From Stenotrophomonas rhizophila (lineage in GTDB: Bacteria > Pseudomonadota > Gammaproteobacteria > Xanthomonadales > Xanthomonadaceae), in assembly GCF_020857975.1 (NCBI RefSeq), contig NZ_JACWUO010000001.1, forward strand, positions 124,001 through 188,000: DNA of 64,000 nt, read 5' to 3'. The position numbers were made by a program, and so were the translations under genes. Positions 45,866-53,579 of the stretch are shown here, piece by piece. Below the pieces are notes generated by a model. The model did no database searches. It was not told the origin of the DNA and saw only the letters and a list, made by a program, of their open reading frames with translations. Within the stretch, counting starts at the first letter, position 1. Each line of letters opens with the position of its first letter.

Positions 45866-47542
45866 ATGAGCGAACAAACCACCGCCCTGCCCCCGCGTGA
45901 AGCCATGGAATTTGACGTGGTGATCGTCGGCGCCGGCCCGGCCGGGCTGGCCACGGCGATCCGGCTGCGCCAGCGCGCCGTCGAAGCCGGCCGCGAGCTG
46001 TCGGTATGCGTGCTGGAGAAGGGCTCCGAGCCCGGCGCGCACATCCTGTCCGGCGCGATCATGGACACCCGCGCGCTGACCGAACTGTTCCCGGACTGGG
46101 CCGAACGCGGTGCCCCGCTCAGGCAGCAGGTCACCCGCGACGAGTTCCTGTTCCTCAGCCCGGACGGCGCGCGCAGCACGCCCAAGGCATTGCTGCCGGA
46201 GTGCTTCCACAATGAAGGCAACTACATCATCAGCCTGGGCGAGGTGACCCGCTGGCTGGCCCAGCAGGCCGAAGCCCTGGAAGTGGCGATCTTCCCCGGC
46301 TTTGCCGCAGCCGAAGTGCTGTACGACGACAACGGCGCGGTGATGGGCGTGGCCACCGGCGACATGGGCATCCGCAAGGATGGCGCGCACGGCCCCAACT
46401 TCGAGCGCGGCATGGAGCTGCATGCCAAGTACACGATCTTCGCCGAAGGCTCGCGCGGCCACCTGGGCCGCCAGCTGATCGCGCGCTACCAGCTCGACGC
46501 CGGCAAGGACCCGCAGGCCTACGGCATCGGCATCAAGGAACTGTGGCAGATCGACCCGGCCAGGCATGAGCCGGGCCTGGTGGTGCATACCGCCGGCTGG
46601 CCGATGGACAGCGACACCTATGGCGGTTCGTTCCTGTACCACGCCGACGGTGGCAAGGTCGCCGTCGGCTTCGTGGTGGGGCTGGACTACCGCAACCCGT
46701 GGCTGAGCCCGTTCGAGGAGTTCCAGCGGTTCAAGACCCACCCGGCGATCCGCAAGCACCTGGAAGGCGGCAAGCGCATCGCCTACGGCGCGCGCGCGAT
46801 CACCGCCGGCGGCCTGTTCTCTTTGCCCAAGACGGTGTTCCCCGGTGGCGCGCTGGTCGGCTGCGAGGCCGGTTATCTCAACGCCAGCCGGATCAAGGGC
46901 AGCCACGCGGCGATCAAGACCGGCATGCTCGCCGCCGATGCGGCGTTCGACGCGCTGGCCGCCGACCGCCAGCGCGACGAACTCAGCGCCTACCCGGCCG
47001 CGTTCGAGGCCAGCTGGCTGCACGACGAGCTCAAGCTGTCCAAGAACTTCAAGCAATGGTTCAAGAAGGGCCGCACCGTGGCCACGCTGATGACCGGCAT
47101 CGAGCAATGGCTACTGCCCAAGCTGGGCGTGCGCAACCCGCCGTGGACCCTGCGCCACAGCAAGCCGGACCATGAGTGCCTGGAACCGGCCGCGCAGCAC
47201 GCCAGGATCGACTACCCCAAGCCGGACAACGTGCTGACCTTCGACCGTCTCAGTTCGGTGTTCCTGAGCAGCACCAACCATGAAGAAGACCAGCCCAGCC
47301 ACCTGACCCTGAAGGACGCCGGCGTGCCGGTGCGGGTCAACCTGGCCGAATACGCCGGCCCCGAAGCGCGCTACTGCCCGGCCGGGGTGTACGAGTTCGT
47401 CGGTGCCGATGGCCACGAACAGCTGCAGATCAACGCGCAGAACTGCGTGCACTGCAAGACCTGCGACATCAAGGATCCCACCCAGAACATCGTCTGGGTG
47501 ACCCCGCAGGGCGGTGGCGGCCCGAACTACCCGGCGATGTGA
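45866..47542 (+). CDS. etfD: Electron transfer flavoprotein-ubiquinone oxidoreductase
   Basis: 558 residues, full length. FAD-binding VVIVGAGPAGLATAIRLRQRA at 18-38. The quinone-binding middle domain and the C-terminal 4Fe-4S site with four cysteines (YCPAGVYEF, then NCVHCKTCDIKDPTQNI) are intact. It is anchored at the inner membrane and passes electrons from acyl-CoA dehydrogenases via ETF to ubiquinone, linking liuA and gcdH to respiration. ATG 45866 (MSEQTTALPPREAMEFD). Monocistronic, divergent from gcdH. Confidence 0.95.
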   Translation: MSEQTTALPPREAMEFDVVIVGAGPAGLATAIRLRQRAVEAGRELSVCVLEKGSEPGAHILSGAIMDTRALTELFPDWAERGAPLRQQVTRDEFLFLSPDGARSTPKALLPECFHNEGNYIISLGEVTRWLAQQAEALEVAIFPGFAAAEVLYDDNGAVMGVATGDMGIRKDGAHGPNFERGMELHAKYTIFAEGSRGHLGRQLIARYQLDAGKDPQAYGIGIKELWQIDPARHEPGLVVHTAGWPMDSDTYGGSFLYHADGGKVAVGFVVGLDYRNPWLSPFEEFQRFKTHPAIRKHLEGGKRIAYGARAITAGGLFSLPKTVFPGGALVGCEAGYLNASRIKGSHAAIKTGMLAADAAFDALAADRQRDELSAYPAAFEASWLHDELKLSKNFKQWFKKGRTVATLMTGIEQWLLPKLGVRNPPWTLRHSKPDHECLEPAAQHARIDYPKPDNVLTFDRLSSVFLSSTNHEEDQPSHLTLKDAGVPVRVNLAEYAGPEARYCPAGVYEFVGADGHEQLQINAQNCVHCKTCDIKDPTQNIVWVTPQGGGGPNYPAM

Positions 47543-47642
47543 TGCGATCGGCCTGCGGCCATTGGTCGCAGGCCGCCGCCAGGCCCGGCAGGGCCGGGCT
47601 GGCTATCATCGGCCGCTGTTGCCTGCCTTGCGGTTGCCTGCC

Positions 47643-48062
47643 ATGCATCTCCCCCGCCTGTTCTGCCTGACCGTGGCCAGCCTGTGCCTGGCCGCCTGCG
47701 CACGCACACCGCAGACACCCGAGCAGGCGCACCAGCAGGAACTGCAGCGCGCCTTTGCGATCTGCGCCGGGTGCCACACGGTCAACCCGGGCGGCGTGCA
47801 TCGCTTCGGTCCCAACCTGTATGGGGTGATCGGGCGGCGTGCCGGCAGCCTGGCCGACTATCCCTATTCGCCGGCCATGCGCCAGGCCACCATCAGCTGG
47901 AACGAACAGACCCTGGACGCCTTCCTGCGCGCGCCGGCCAGCGTGGTGCCGGGCACGCGCATGGTCAATGCCACCGCCGACCCGCAGCGCCGACGGCAGG
48001 TGATCGAGTACCTGCAGCAGGCCCGCCAGGCCACCACGGACGCCGCATCAGGCCTGCAGTGA
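47643..48062 (+). CDS. Lipoprotein cytochrome c (class I)
   Basis: 139 residues. The start MHLPRLFCLTVASLCLAAC gives a lipoprotein signal (lipobox LAAC), so the heme domain is membrane-tethered. Heme motif CAGCH at about 41-45, GPNLYGVIGRRAGSLADYPYSPAM (c2/c550-like) near 60, and a distal methionine in PGTRMVNATAD near 112. A small electron carrier in the periplasm. It overlaps the 3' end of the convergent hybrid kinase gene by 15 bp. Confidence 0.88.
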   Translation: MHLPRLFCLTVASLCLAACARTPQTPEQAHQQELQRAFAICAGCHTVNPGGVHRFGPNLYGVIGRRAGSLADYPYSPAMRQATISWNEQTLDAFLRAPASVVPGTRMVNATADPQRRRQVIEYLQQARQATTDAASGLQ

Positions 48063-51000
48063 ATCCAGGTAGGTGCGCAGCAGCCCTTCGAACGCCTCGA
48101 TGTCGGCGCTGCACACCGCCACCCCGTGCCGATCGGCCTGCTGCATCAGCGCACGCGCCTGCTCGGCCAGCTCGCCGGCGCCCAGCGTGCCCAGACCGCC
48201 GACGATGCGATGCAGTACCTGCACGGCGGCCTCGTTGTCGCCCTGCTCGCGCGCGGCATGGCCACGCTGCAGGTCTTCTTCGGTGGCCGTGCGCATGCTG
48301 TCGATCAACACCGTGGCCACGTGTTCGGAGCCGAAGCGGCGCACGATCGCCGCGCGCGTGGGCGCACTGCCGAGCGGGGCCGTCTCCGGTGGCGGAGCCT
48401 CCACCGCCACCGGCCCGGCGCCCGGCTGCGGCAGCCAGCGCAGCATCGCCTGGCGCAGCGTGGCCAGTGCCACCGGCTTGGCCAGCAGGTCGTCCATGCC
48501 GGCCTCGCGGCAGCGTTGCACGTCCTGCGGCAGCGCGCTGGCGGTCAGGGCGATCACCGGCAACCGCGGAGTGCCGCGCTGGCCATTGCGTTCGCGTTCG
48601 CGGATATGCCGGGTGAGCGTGTAGCCGTCCATCACCGGCATCCGGCAGTCGGTGATCACCAGGTCGAAATGGCCGTGTTCGAGCAGGGCCAACGCGGCCT
48701 GGCCGTCCTCGGCCAGTTCGTGCGACAGGCCCAGCTGCTGCAGGCGCCAACGCATCAAGGCCTGGTTGGTGGGATGGTCTTCGACCACCAGCACCCGCCG
48801 CTGCAACAGCGACGCCGGCAACGGCGGCACCTCGGCGGCCGGCCGCGGCGTGCCGTCGTGCTGTTGCTCGCCCGGCACCACCGGCAGCGGTAGCCGCACC
48901 ACCACCTCGGTGCCCTGGCCGGGCACGCTGTGCATGTCCAGCTCGCCGCGCATCAGCCCGACCAGGCGCTGGCAGATGCTCAGGCCCAGGCCGGTGCCGC
49001 CGTACTGGCGGGTGATCGATGCATCGGCCTGGGCGAACGGCTTGAACAGGCGGTCGTACTGGTCGGCGGAGATGCCGATGCCGGTATCGGTCACGCTCAG
49101 GCGCAGCCGCTGCGCGCCTTCCTCGTTGAGCTCCACCGCCAGGGCGATGCCGACCGTGCCGTGGTCGGTGAACTTGATCGCATTGCTGAGCAGGTTGAAC
49201 ACGATCTGGCGCAGGCGCAGGCCGTCGGCCAGGTGCATCGGCGCCACCGCCTCGTCCACCTGCAGGCCCAGCGCCAGCCCCTTGGCCGAGGCCTGCGGCG
49301 ACAGCAGCTGCTGCACGTTGTCGAGCAGGCCGCGCAGCGATACCGGCTCAAGCTCCAGCGGCAGCGCACCGGCCTCGATCCGCGAATAGTCCAGGATGCC
49401 ATCGAGGATATGCCGCAGCATCTGCGCCGAATCCTCGATCACCCCGATGATGCGCCGCTGCTCGAGGTCCAGCGTGGTGTGCGACAGCATCTCCACCATG
49501 CCCAGCACCCCGCTCATCGGGGTGCGGATTTCATGGCTCATGGTCGCCAGGAATTCGGACTTGGCCGCCGTGGCGCGCTCGGCGGCGGACTTGGCCGTGG
49601 CCAGGGCCTCGGCCTGCGCGCGCGCCTGGGTCACATCCACCCAATAGCCGCTCCACAGCACCGTGCCGTCTTCGGCCGCATACGGCAGCGCGCGCGAACG
49701 CACCCAGCGTTCCTCGCCACGCGGGCAGGTGCGGAACTCCATGTCCAGCGCGCCCAGATCACGCGCGGCCTGCTCCAGGGTCTGCCGCACGCGTTCGCGG
49801 TCGCGCGGATCGATCCTGTCCCTCAACCGCGCCTCGTCGGCCATCGCCTCGGCCGCGCTCAGGCCGAACAGGGCATCCATGTCGCCGGTGATGTAAGGGA
49901 AGGAAAACACCCCTTCGCTGTCGCGCCGCGCCTGGTAGACGATCGCCGGCAGGTTGTTGGTCGCCTCCTGCAGGCGCTGCTCCAGCCGCCGCCGCATCGC
50001 CACCTCGCGGCGCAGCCGCCAGTGCCCCCAGCCATGCACCGCCAGCGCGCTCAGCAGCACCAGCGCCAACGGTACCGCCCAGCGCGCCGGCGCACGCCAA
50101 TCCATCGGGCTGCGGTACTCGGCCGACAACCAGTCGCCGCGGATCGCCTCGTGTTCGCGCGCGGTCAGGTTGATCAGCAGGCGGTCGAAGGTGGTGGCCA
50201 GCGGCGCATATTCGCGCTTGACCGCCAGCGACAGGCGGTCGTTGAAGCCGGCCGGGGCGCTGACCATCAACTGCGCGGGATACCGTTCGCGCACGATCCG
50301 GTCGACCAGCGCCAGATTGCCGATATAGGCATCGGCATCACCGTTGGCCAGCCGCGCCAGGGCCTGCTCGGCGCCCCGCGCCGGCACGATGCGTGCGTTC
50401 GGCGCGTGCTGCAGGATGTAACCGCGCAGGCGTTCGGGATCGGACAACAGGATGCTGCGGTGGTCCAGGTCGGCCAGGTCCAGCACCATCGGGCTGCCAC
50501 GGCCCACCACGATGACGTTGGGCACGGTGATGAAGGGCTGGCTGAACACCCAGCCCTGGCCCAGGTAGGTCGAATCGTTGGGGATGCCCAGCACCGCATC
50601 GACCTGGCCGCGACGCACCTGCTCGCGCACCTCGAACCAGTCATGCGCCGGCGCCCGCTGCAGCTGGGCACCGGCCATGCGCAGCTGGCGCAGGTAGTCG
50701 CCGGCCACGCCGCTGGGCTGGCCATCCTTGTCGACGAACGACAGCGGCGCCGCGCCGGGCGCAAAGCCCAACCGCAGCGGCGTGGCCAGCACGCGCTTTT
50801 CGGCATTGCCCAGGATCAGCCGCGACTGCGTGGACCAGTGCAGCGGGCGCAACCAACGCTGCGCCACCGCATCGCGCTGCGCCGGGGCCAGCGCCGCCAA
50901 CGCGCTGTCCAATGCCTCGGCCAGCGGCTGCTTGGCGTTGGGCACGCCGAAATGCAGGCGCTCGGGGGGCAGGTCGCTGGGCCGCAGCAGCGCCACCTGT

Positions 51001-51644
51001 TGCAGCGCATGCTGCTCGATCATGGCGTTGGCGACCTGGGCGTTGCCGATGTAAACATCGGCCTGGCCGCGCGCCACCATCGTCAGCGCGGCCAGGGTAT
51101 TGGCCGCGACCACCCGGCGCGCGCCGGGAAAGCGCGCGCGGACCTGGTCGCTGGTGACGAAATCCTGTTCGGTGACCACGCCCAACCCGTGCAGGTCCGG
51201 GTCGGTGGAGGGACGGGTATCGTCGGGCCGGCCGACCAGCGCCAGCGGCGCATCCACGTAGGGGCGGGTATAGACCATGCAGCGGCTACGGTCGGCGGTC
51301 AGGGTGATGTTCATCACCACATCGACCTCGCCACGGCAGGCCGCGTCGAGCACCTCGCTCCAGCTGCGGTACGTGCGCACCTTGACCTGCACGCCGAGCT
51401 GCCGGGTCAGCGCGTCCAGGTAGTCGTAGCCCAGCCCGCGCGGCCGGCCATCGCGCATCGACTCGAACGGCGGCCAGCCGCTGTCGTACAAGCCCAGGAT
51501 GATGGTAGGGTGCCGGCCAAGCCATTCGCTCTGGCGAGGTGAAAGCGACGGCGTAGTGGCGGCCGGGCCGGCAAGGCAGGCAGGTGCGGCCAGTGCCATC
51601 GCCAAGCCCCACAGAACCAGCCAGCGGACAACCAGGGTACGCAT
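48048..51644 (-). CDS. BvgS/EvgS-type hybrid sensor histidine kinase
   Basis: 1198 residues. Order: signal peptide (1-25), two periplasmic solute-binding (SBP3, Venus flytrap) domains (about 45-270 and 285-515), one membrane helix (521-543), PAS (about 560-680), HisKA with phospho-His704 in FLATMSHEIRTPMSGVLG, HATPase (NLLSNAIKFTDHG near 813), REC (VLVVEDHPTN, acceptor Asp in ITDCRMPVMDG) and Hpt (HRIVGG). A full phosphorelay, as in BvgS/EvgS. Divergent from its regulator (78 bp). The ligand may be a small molecule or ion; the genes it controls are not obvious here. Confidence 0.93.
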   Translation of the reverse strand: MRTLVVRWLVLWGLAMALAAPACLAGPAATTPSLSPRQSEWLGRHPTIILGLYDSGWPPFESMRDGRPRGLGYDYLDALTRQLGVQVKVRTYRSWSEVLDAACRGEVDVVMNITLTADRSRCMVYTRPYVDAPLALVGRPDDTRPSTDPDLHGLGVVTEQDFVTSDQVRARFPGARRVVAANTLAALTMVARGQADVYIGNAQVANAMIEQHALQQVALLRPSDLPPERLHFGVPNAKQPLAEALDSALAALAPAQRDAVAQRWLRPLHWSTQSRLILGNAEKRVLATPLRLGFAPGAAPLSFVDKDGQPSGVAGDYLRQLRMAGAQLQRAPAHDWFEVREQVRRGQVDAVLGIPNDSTYLGQGWVFSQPFITVPNVIVVGRGSPMVLDLADLDHRSILLSDPERLRGYILQHAPNARIVPARGAEQALARLANGDADAYIGNLALVDRIVRERYPAQLMVSAPAGFNDRLSLAVKREYAPLATTFDRLLINLTAREHEAIRGDWLSAEYRSPMDWRAPARWAVPLALVLLSALAVHGWGHWRLRREVAMRRRLEQRLQEATNNLPAIVYQARRDSEGVFSFPYITGDMDALFGLSAAEAMADEARLRDRIDPRDRERVRQTLEQAARDLGALDMEFRTCPRGEERWVRSRALPYAAEDGTVLWSGYWVDVTQARAQAEALATAKSAAERATAAKSEFLATMSHEIRTPMSGVLGMVEMLSHTTLDLEQRRIIGVIEDSAQMLRHILDGILDYSRIEAGALPLELEPVSLRGLLDNVQQLLSPQASAKGLALGLQVDEAVAPMHLADGLRLRQIVFNLLSNAIKFTDHGTVGIALAVELNEEGAQRLRLSVTDTGIGISADQYDRLFKPFAQADASITRQYGGTGLGLSICQRLVGLMRGELDMHSVPGQGTEVVVRLPLPVVPGEQQHDGTPRPAAEVPPLPASLLQRRVLVVEDHPTNQALMRWRLQQLGLSHELAEDGQAALALLEHGHFDLVITDCRMPVMDGYTLTRHIRERERNGQRGTPRLPVIALTASALPQDVQRCREAGMDDLLAKPVALATLRQAMLRWLPQPGAGPVAVEAPPPETAPLGSAPTRAAIVRRFGSEHVATVLIDSMRTATEEDLQRGHAAREQGDNEAAVQVLHRIVGGLGTLGAGELAEQARALMQQADRHGVAVCSADIEAFEGLLRTYLDSLQA

Positions 51645-51722
51645 GCTGTCTGATCCCCGTAGAATGTTGTTTCCCCCACGGCACGGCCCGAACGGCGGCT
51701 GCCTCACAGGCAATACTAGTCC

Positions 51723-52361
51723 ATGACCCTGCGCATTATCATCGCCGATGACCACCCGGTCGTCCGGATCGGCACCAAAGCGGTGATCGAGACCAGCGGT
51801 GTCGGCCTGGTGGTGGCCGAAGCCAGTAGCGCCGATGAGCTGCTCACGGCATTGACCTCCCATCCCTGCGATGTGCTGGTGACCGACTATTCGATGCCCG
51901 GCAGCCACCAGGCTGACGGCTTTGCCATGATCGGGATGATCCGGCGCCGCTACCCGGACTTGCCGGTGCTGATGCTGAGCGTGTCCAACAACCTGGCGAT
52001 CCTGCGCATGGTGGTGGCCACCGGCGTGCTCGGCCTGGTCGACAAGACCTCCTCGATGGAAGAGCTGCCGCTGGCGATCCAGACCGTGCAGCGCGGCCTG
52101 CCCTATGTCAGCCGCACCCTGAAGGAACGCATCGACGCGATCGGCACCAAGAACGTCGACGATATCGGCACCAAGCCGTTGTCCCCGCGCGAGGTCGAGG
52201 TGCTGCGCCTGCTCGGCAGCGGCCTGACCGTGAAGGAGATCGCGCTGCAGCTGCACAAGAGCGTGAGCACCATCAGCCGGCAGAAGGGCGATGCGATGCT
52301 CAAGCTGGGCCTGAAGGGCGACGCCGAGCTGTTCGACTACCTGCGCGACGGCGAGATCTGA
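51723..52361 (+). CDS. NarL/LuxR-family response regulator (BvgA/EvgA/RcsB-like)
   Basis: 212 residues. REC domain with acidic pair Asp9-Asp10 (IIIADDHPVVR), phospho-acceptor Asp55 (VLVTDYSMPG) and the conserved Lys in VDKTSS near 107; C-terminal HTH (LSPREVEVLRLLGSGLTVKEIALQLHKSVSTISRQK) at about 147-182. It is divergent from the hybrid kinase and is its clear partner. The next gene starts 186 bp downstream after a C11 tract, so it is probably monocistronic. Confidence 0.92.
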   Translation: MTLRIIIADDHPVVRIGTKAVIETSGVGLVVAEASSADELLTALTSHPCDVLVTDYSMPGSHQADGFAMIGMIRRRYPDLPVLMLSVSNNLAILRMVVATGVLGLVDKTSSMEELPLAIQTVQRGLPYVSRTLKERIDAIGTKNVDDIGTKPLSPREVEVLRLLGSGLTVKEIALQLHKSVSTISRQKGDAMLKLGLKGDAELFDYLRDGEI

Positions 52362-52376
52362 CCCCGGCCTTGGCCG

Positions 52377-52387
52377 CCCCCCCCCCC
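52377..52387. repeat. Homopolymeric C11 tract
   Basis: Eleven C in a row, 15 bp after the response-regulator stop and 160 bp before the lipoprotein start. Such tracts are prone to slipped-strand changes; it lies in the region that should hold the promoter of the lipoprotein/effector pair. Confidence 0.7.
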
Positions 52388-52547
52388 TGTGACAGCGCCA
52401 CCGGATGTGCCATGATGGCGGCCGATGAGTTCCATGTGCGAGGTCGAAGGAATCGGCCGGCTCATCACCGCGCTTCCCCGTCACGGGTCGGAGCGTCCCC
52501 ATGCGTCGGCCTTCCTGTCCGATGCCCGCAGAACCATGGAGAGGTGC

Positions 52548-53477
52548 ATGACAATCCTTCCGGAAACCCGCTTGGGCCCTGCCCGCCCGCGCCTGCGCGC
52601 GGCGTTGGCCGGCCTGCTCGTGTCGGTGTTGGCCAGCGCATGCAGCCCTTCGACTTCGACCGCGTCACCACAGGGCGCGCCCGCGCCACGACAGGATGTT
52701 GCCCCGATGCAGAGCTCCCCTACTCCCGCCGCCGTCGCCACGCCGCCCGATGCCGGCAGCGTGCTGTACTTCATCTACCAGGTCGACGGCGATGGTGCCA
52801 CCTCGTATGAAGTGGCCAATGGCAGCGTCGCCACGTTCTGGTTCGGCCATGCCTTCGAGCTGGCGGGAACCCGCTATTACACCGGTCTGGCCTGGAACAC
52901 GCCGAACAAGTACGGCAAGCCCGGCGAAGACGATGCCGGCCCGGAAACCCAGGTCACCCTCACCGAAGCCACCTTCACCCTGACCGGCACCAACCCGGCC
53001 CGGCCGTGGGTGTTCAAGGGCATGGAGCGCGACATCGGCCACATCGGTGCCTACGGCAACCCGCCGGCCATCGACAGCAAGCGCAAGCCGATCGAGCACC
53101 GCACCCCGGCCGGCAAGCTGCTGCTGGCGGTGCCCAGCACCAGCGTCGATGCCGGCAGCAGCATCGACGGTTACGAGATCCTGCTGTTCAACCCGGACTA
53201 CGCGCAGGACAACGACGACCGCGTATGGGCCTACCTGGGCTCGGTCACCACCGGCGAGGACAATGCCGCCGCCTGCGACGACGGCCAGGTGACGCCGTGC
53301 ATCAGCAGCACCGGCCAGCTGGGCTTCACCGCCGTCGCCGGCAGCGACCTGCCCGCGATCAGCGTCACCTACACCGGTACCACCTTCGCCGGCCCGGACG
53401 CGACCCGCCCGCTGGGCGCGCAGGACACCACGCAGTACGGCTACGACGCCGCCGCCAAGGCGTACGTAAAGAAGTAA
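52548..53477 (+). CDS. Lipoprotein of unknown function, candidate immunity protein
   Basis: 309 residues from ATG 52548, with GGAGAGG 4 bases upstream. Signal peptide RLRAALAGLLVSVLASAC with a lipobox (LASAC), then a Thr/Ser/Pro-rich linker (33-60) and a beta-rich domain containing GSVLYFIYQVDGDGATSYEVANGS, a Cys pair (AACDDGQVTPCIS) and a C-terminal TTQYGYDAAAKAYVKK. I recognise no family. It is immediately upstream of a T4SS effector candidate on the same strand (102 bp). Periplasmic lipoproteins in this position are typical X-Tfi immunity proteins, so I propose that role. Confidence 0.7.
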   Translation: MTILPETRLGPARPRLRAALAGLLVSVLASACSPSTSTASPQGAPAPRQDVAPMQSSPTPAAVATPPDAGSVLYFIYQVDGDGATSYEVANGSVATFWFGHAFELAGTRYYTGLAWNTPNKYGKPGEDDAGPETQVTLTEATFTLTGTNPARPWVFKGMERDIGHIGAYGNPPAIDSKRKPIEHRTPAGKLLLAVPSTSVDAGSSIDGYEILLFNPDYAQDNDDRVWAYLGSVTTGEDNAAACDDGQVTPCISSTGQLGFTAVAGSDLPAISVTYTGTTFAGPDATRPLGAQDTTQYGYDAAAKAYVKK

Positions 53478-53511
53478 GCAGCACGCAAGACCTGTTGACC
53501 GACATGTTGAT

Positions 53512-53527
53512 GACTCATGGATGAGTC
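53512..53527. promoter_or_regulatory. Inverted repeat upstream of the effector gene
   Basis: GACTCAT-gg-ATGAGTC, perfect 7-bp arms, centred 60 bp upstream of the effector ATG. A TTGACC (53495-53500) lies just before it and could be a -35. Possible operator or promoter-linked hairpin. Confidence 0.4.
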
Positions 53528-53579
53528 CGGTTGGCGTAGCGCGGCAAAGGCCGCTCAATCCACCCCAGAGGAAGACGTC

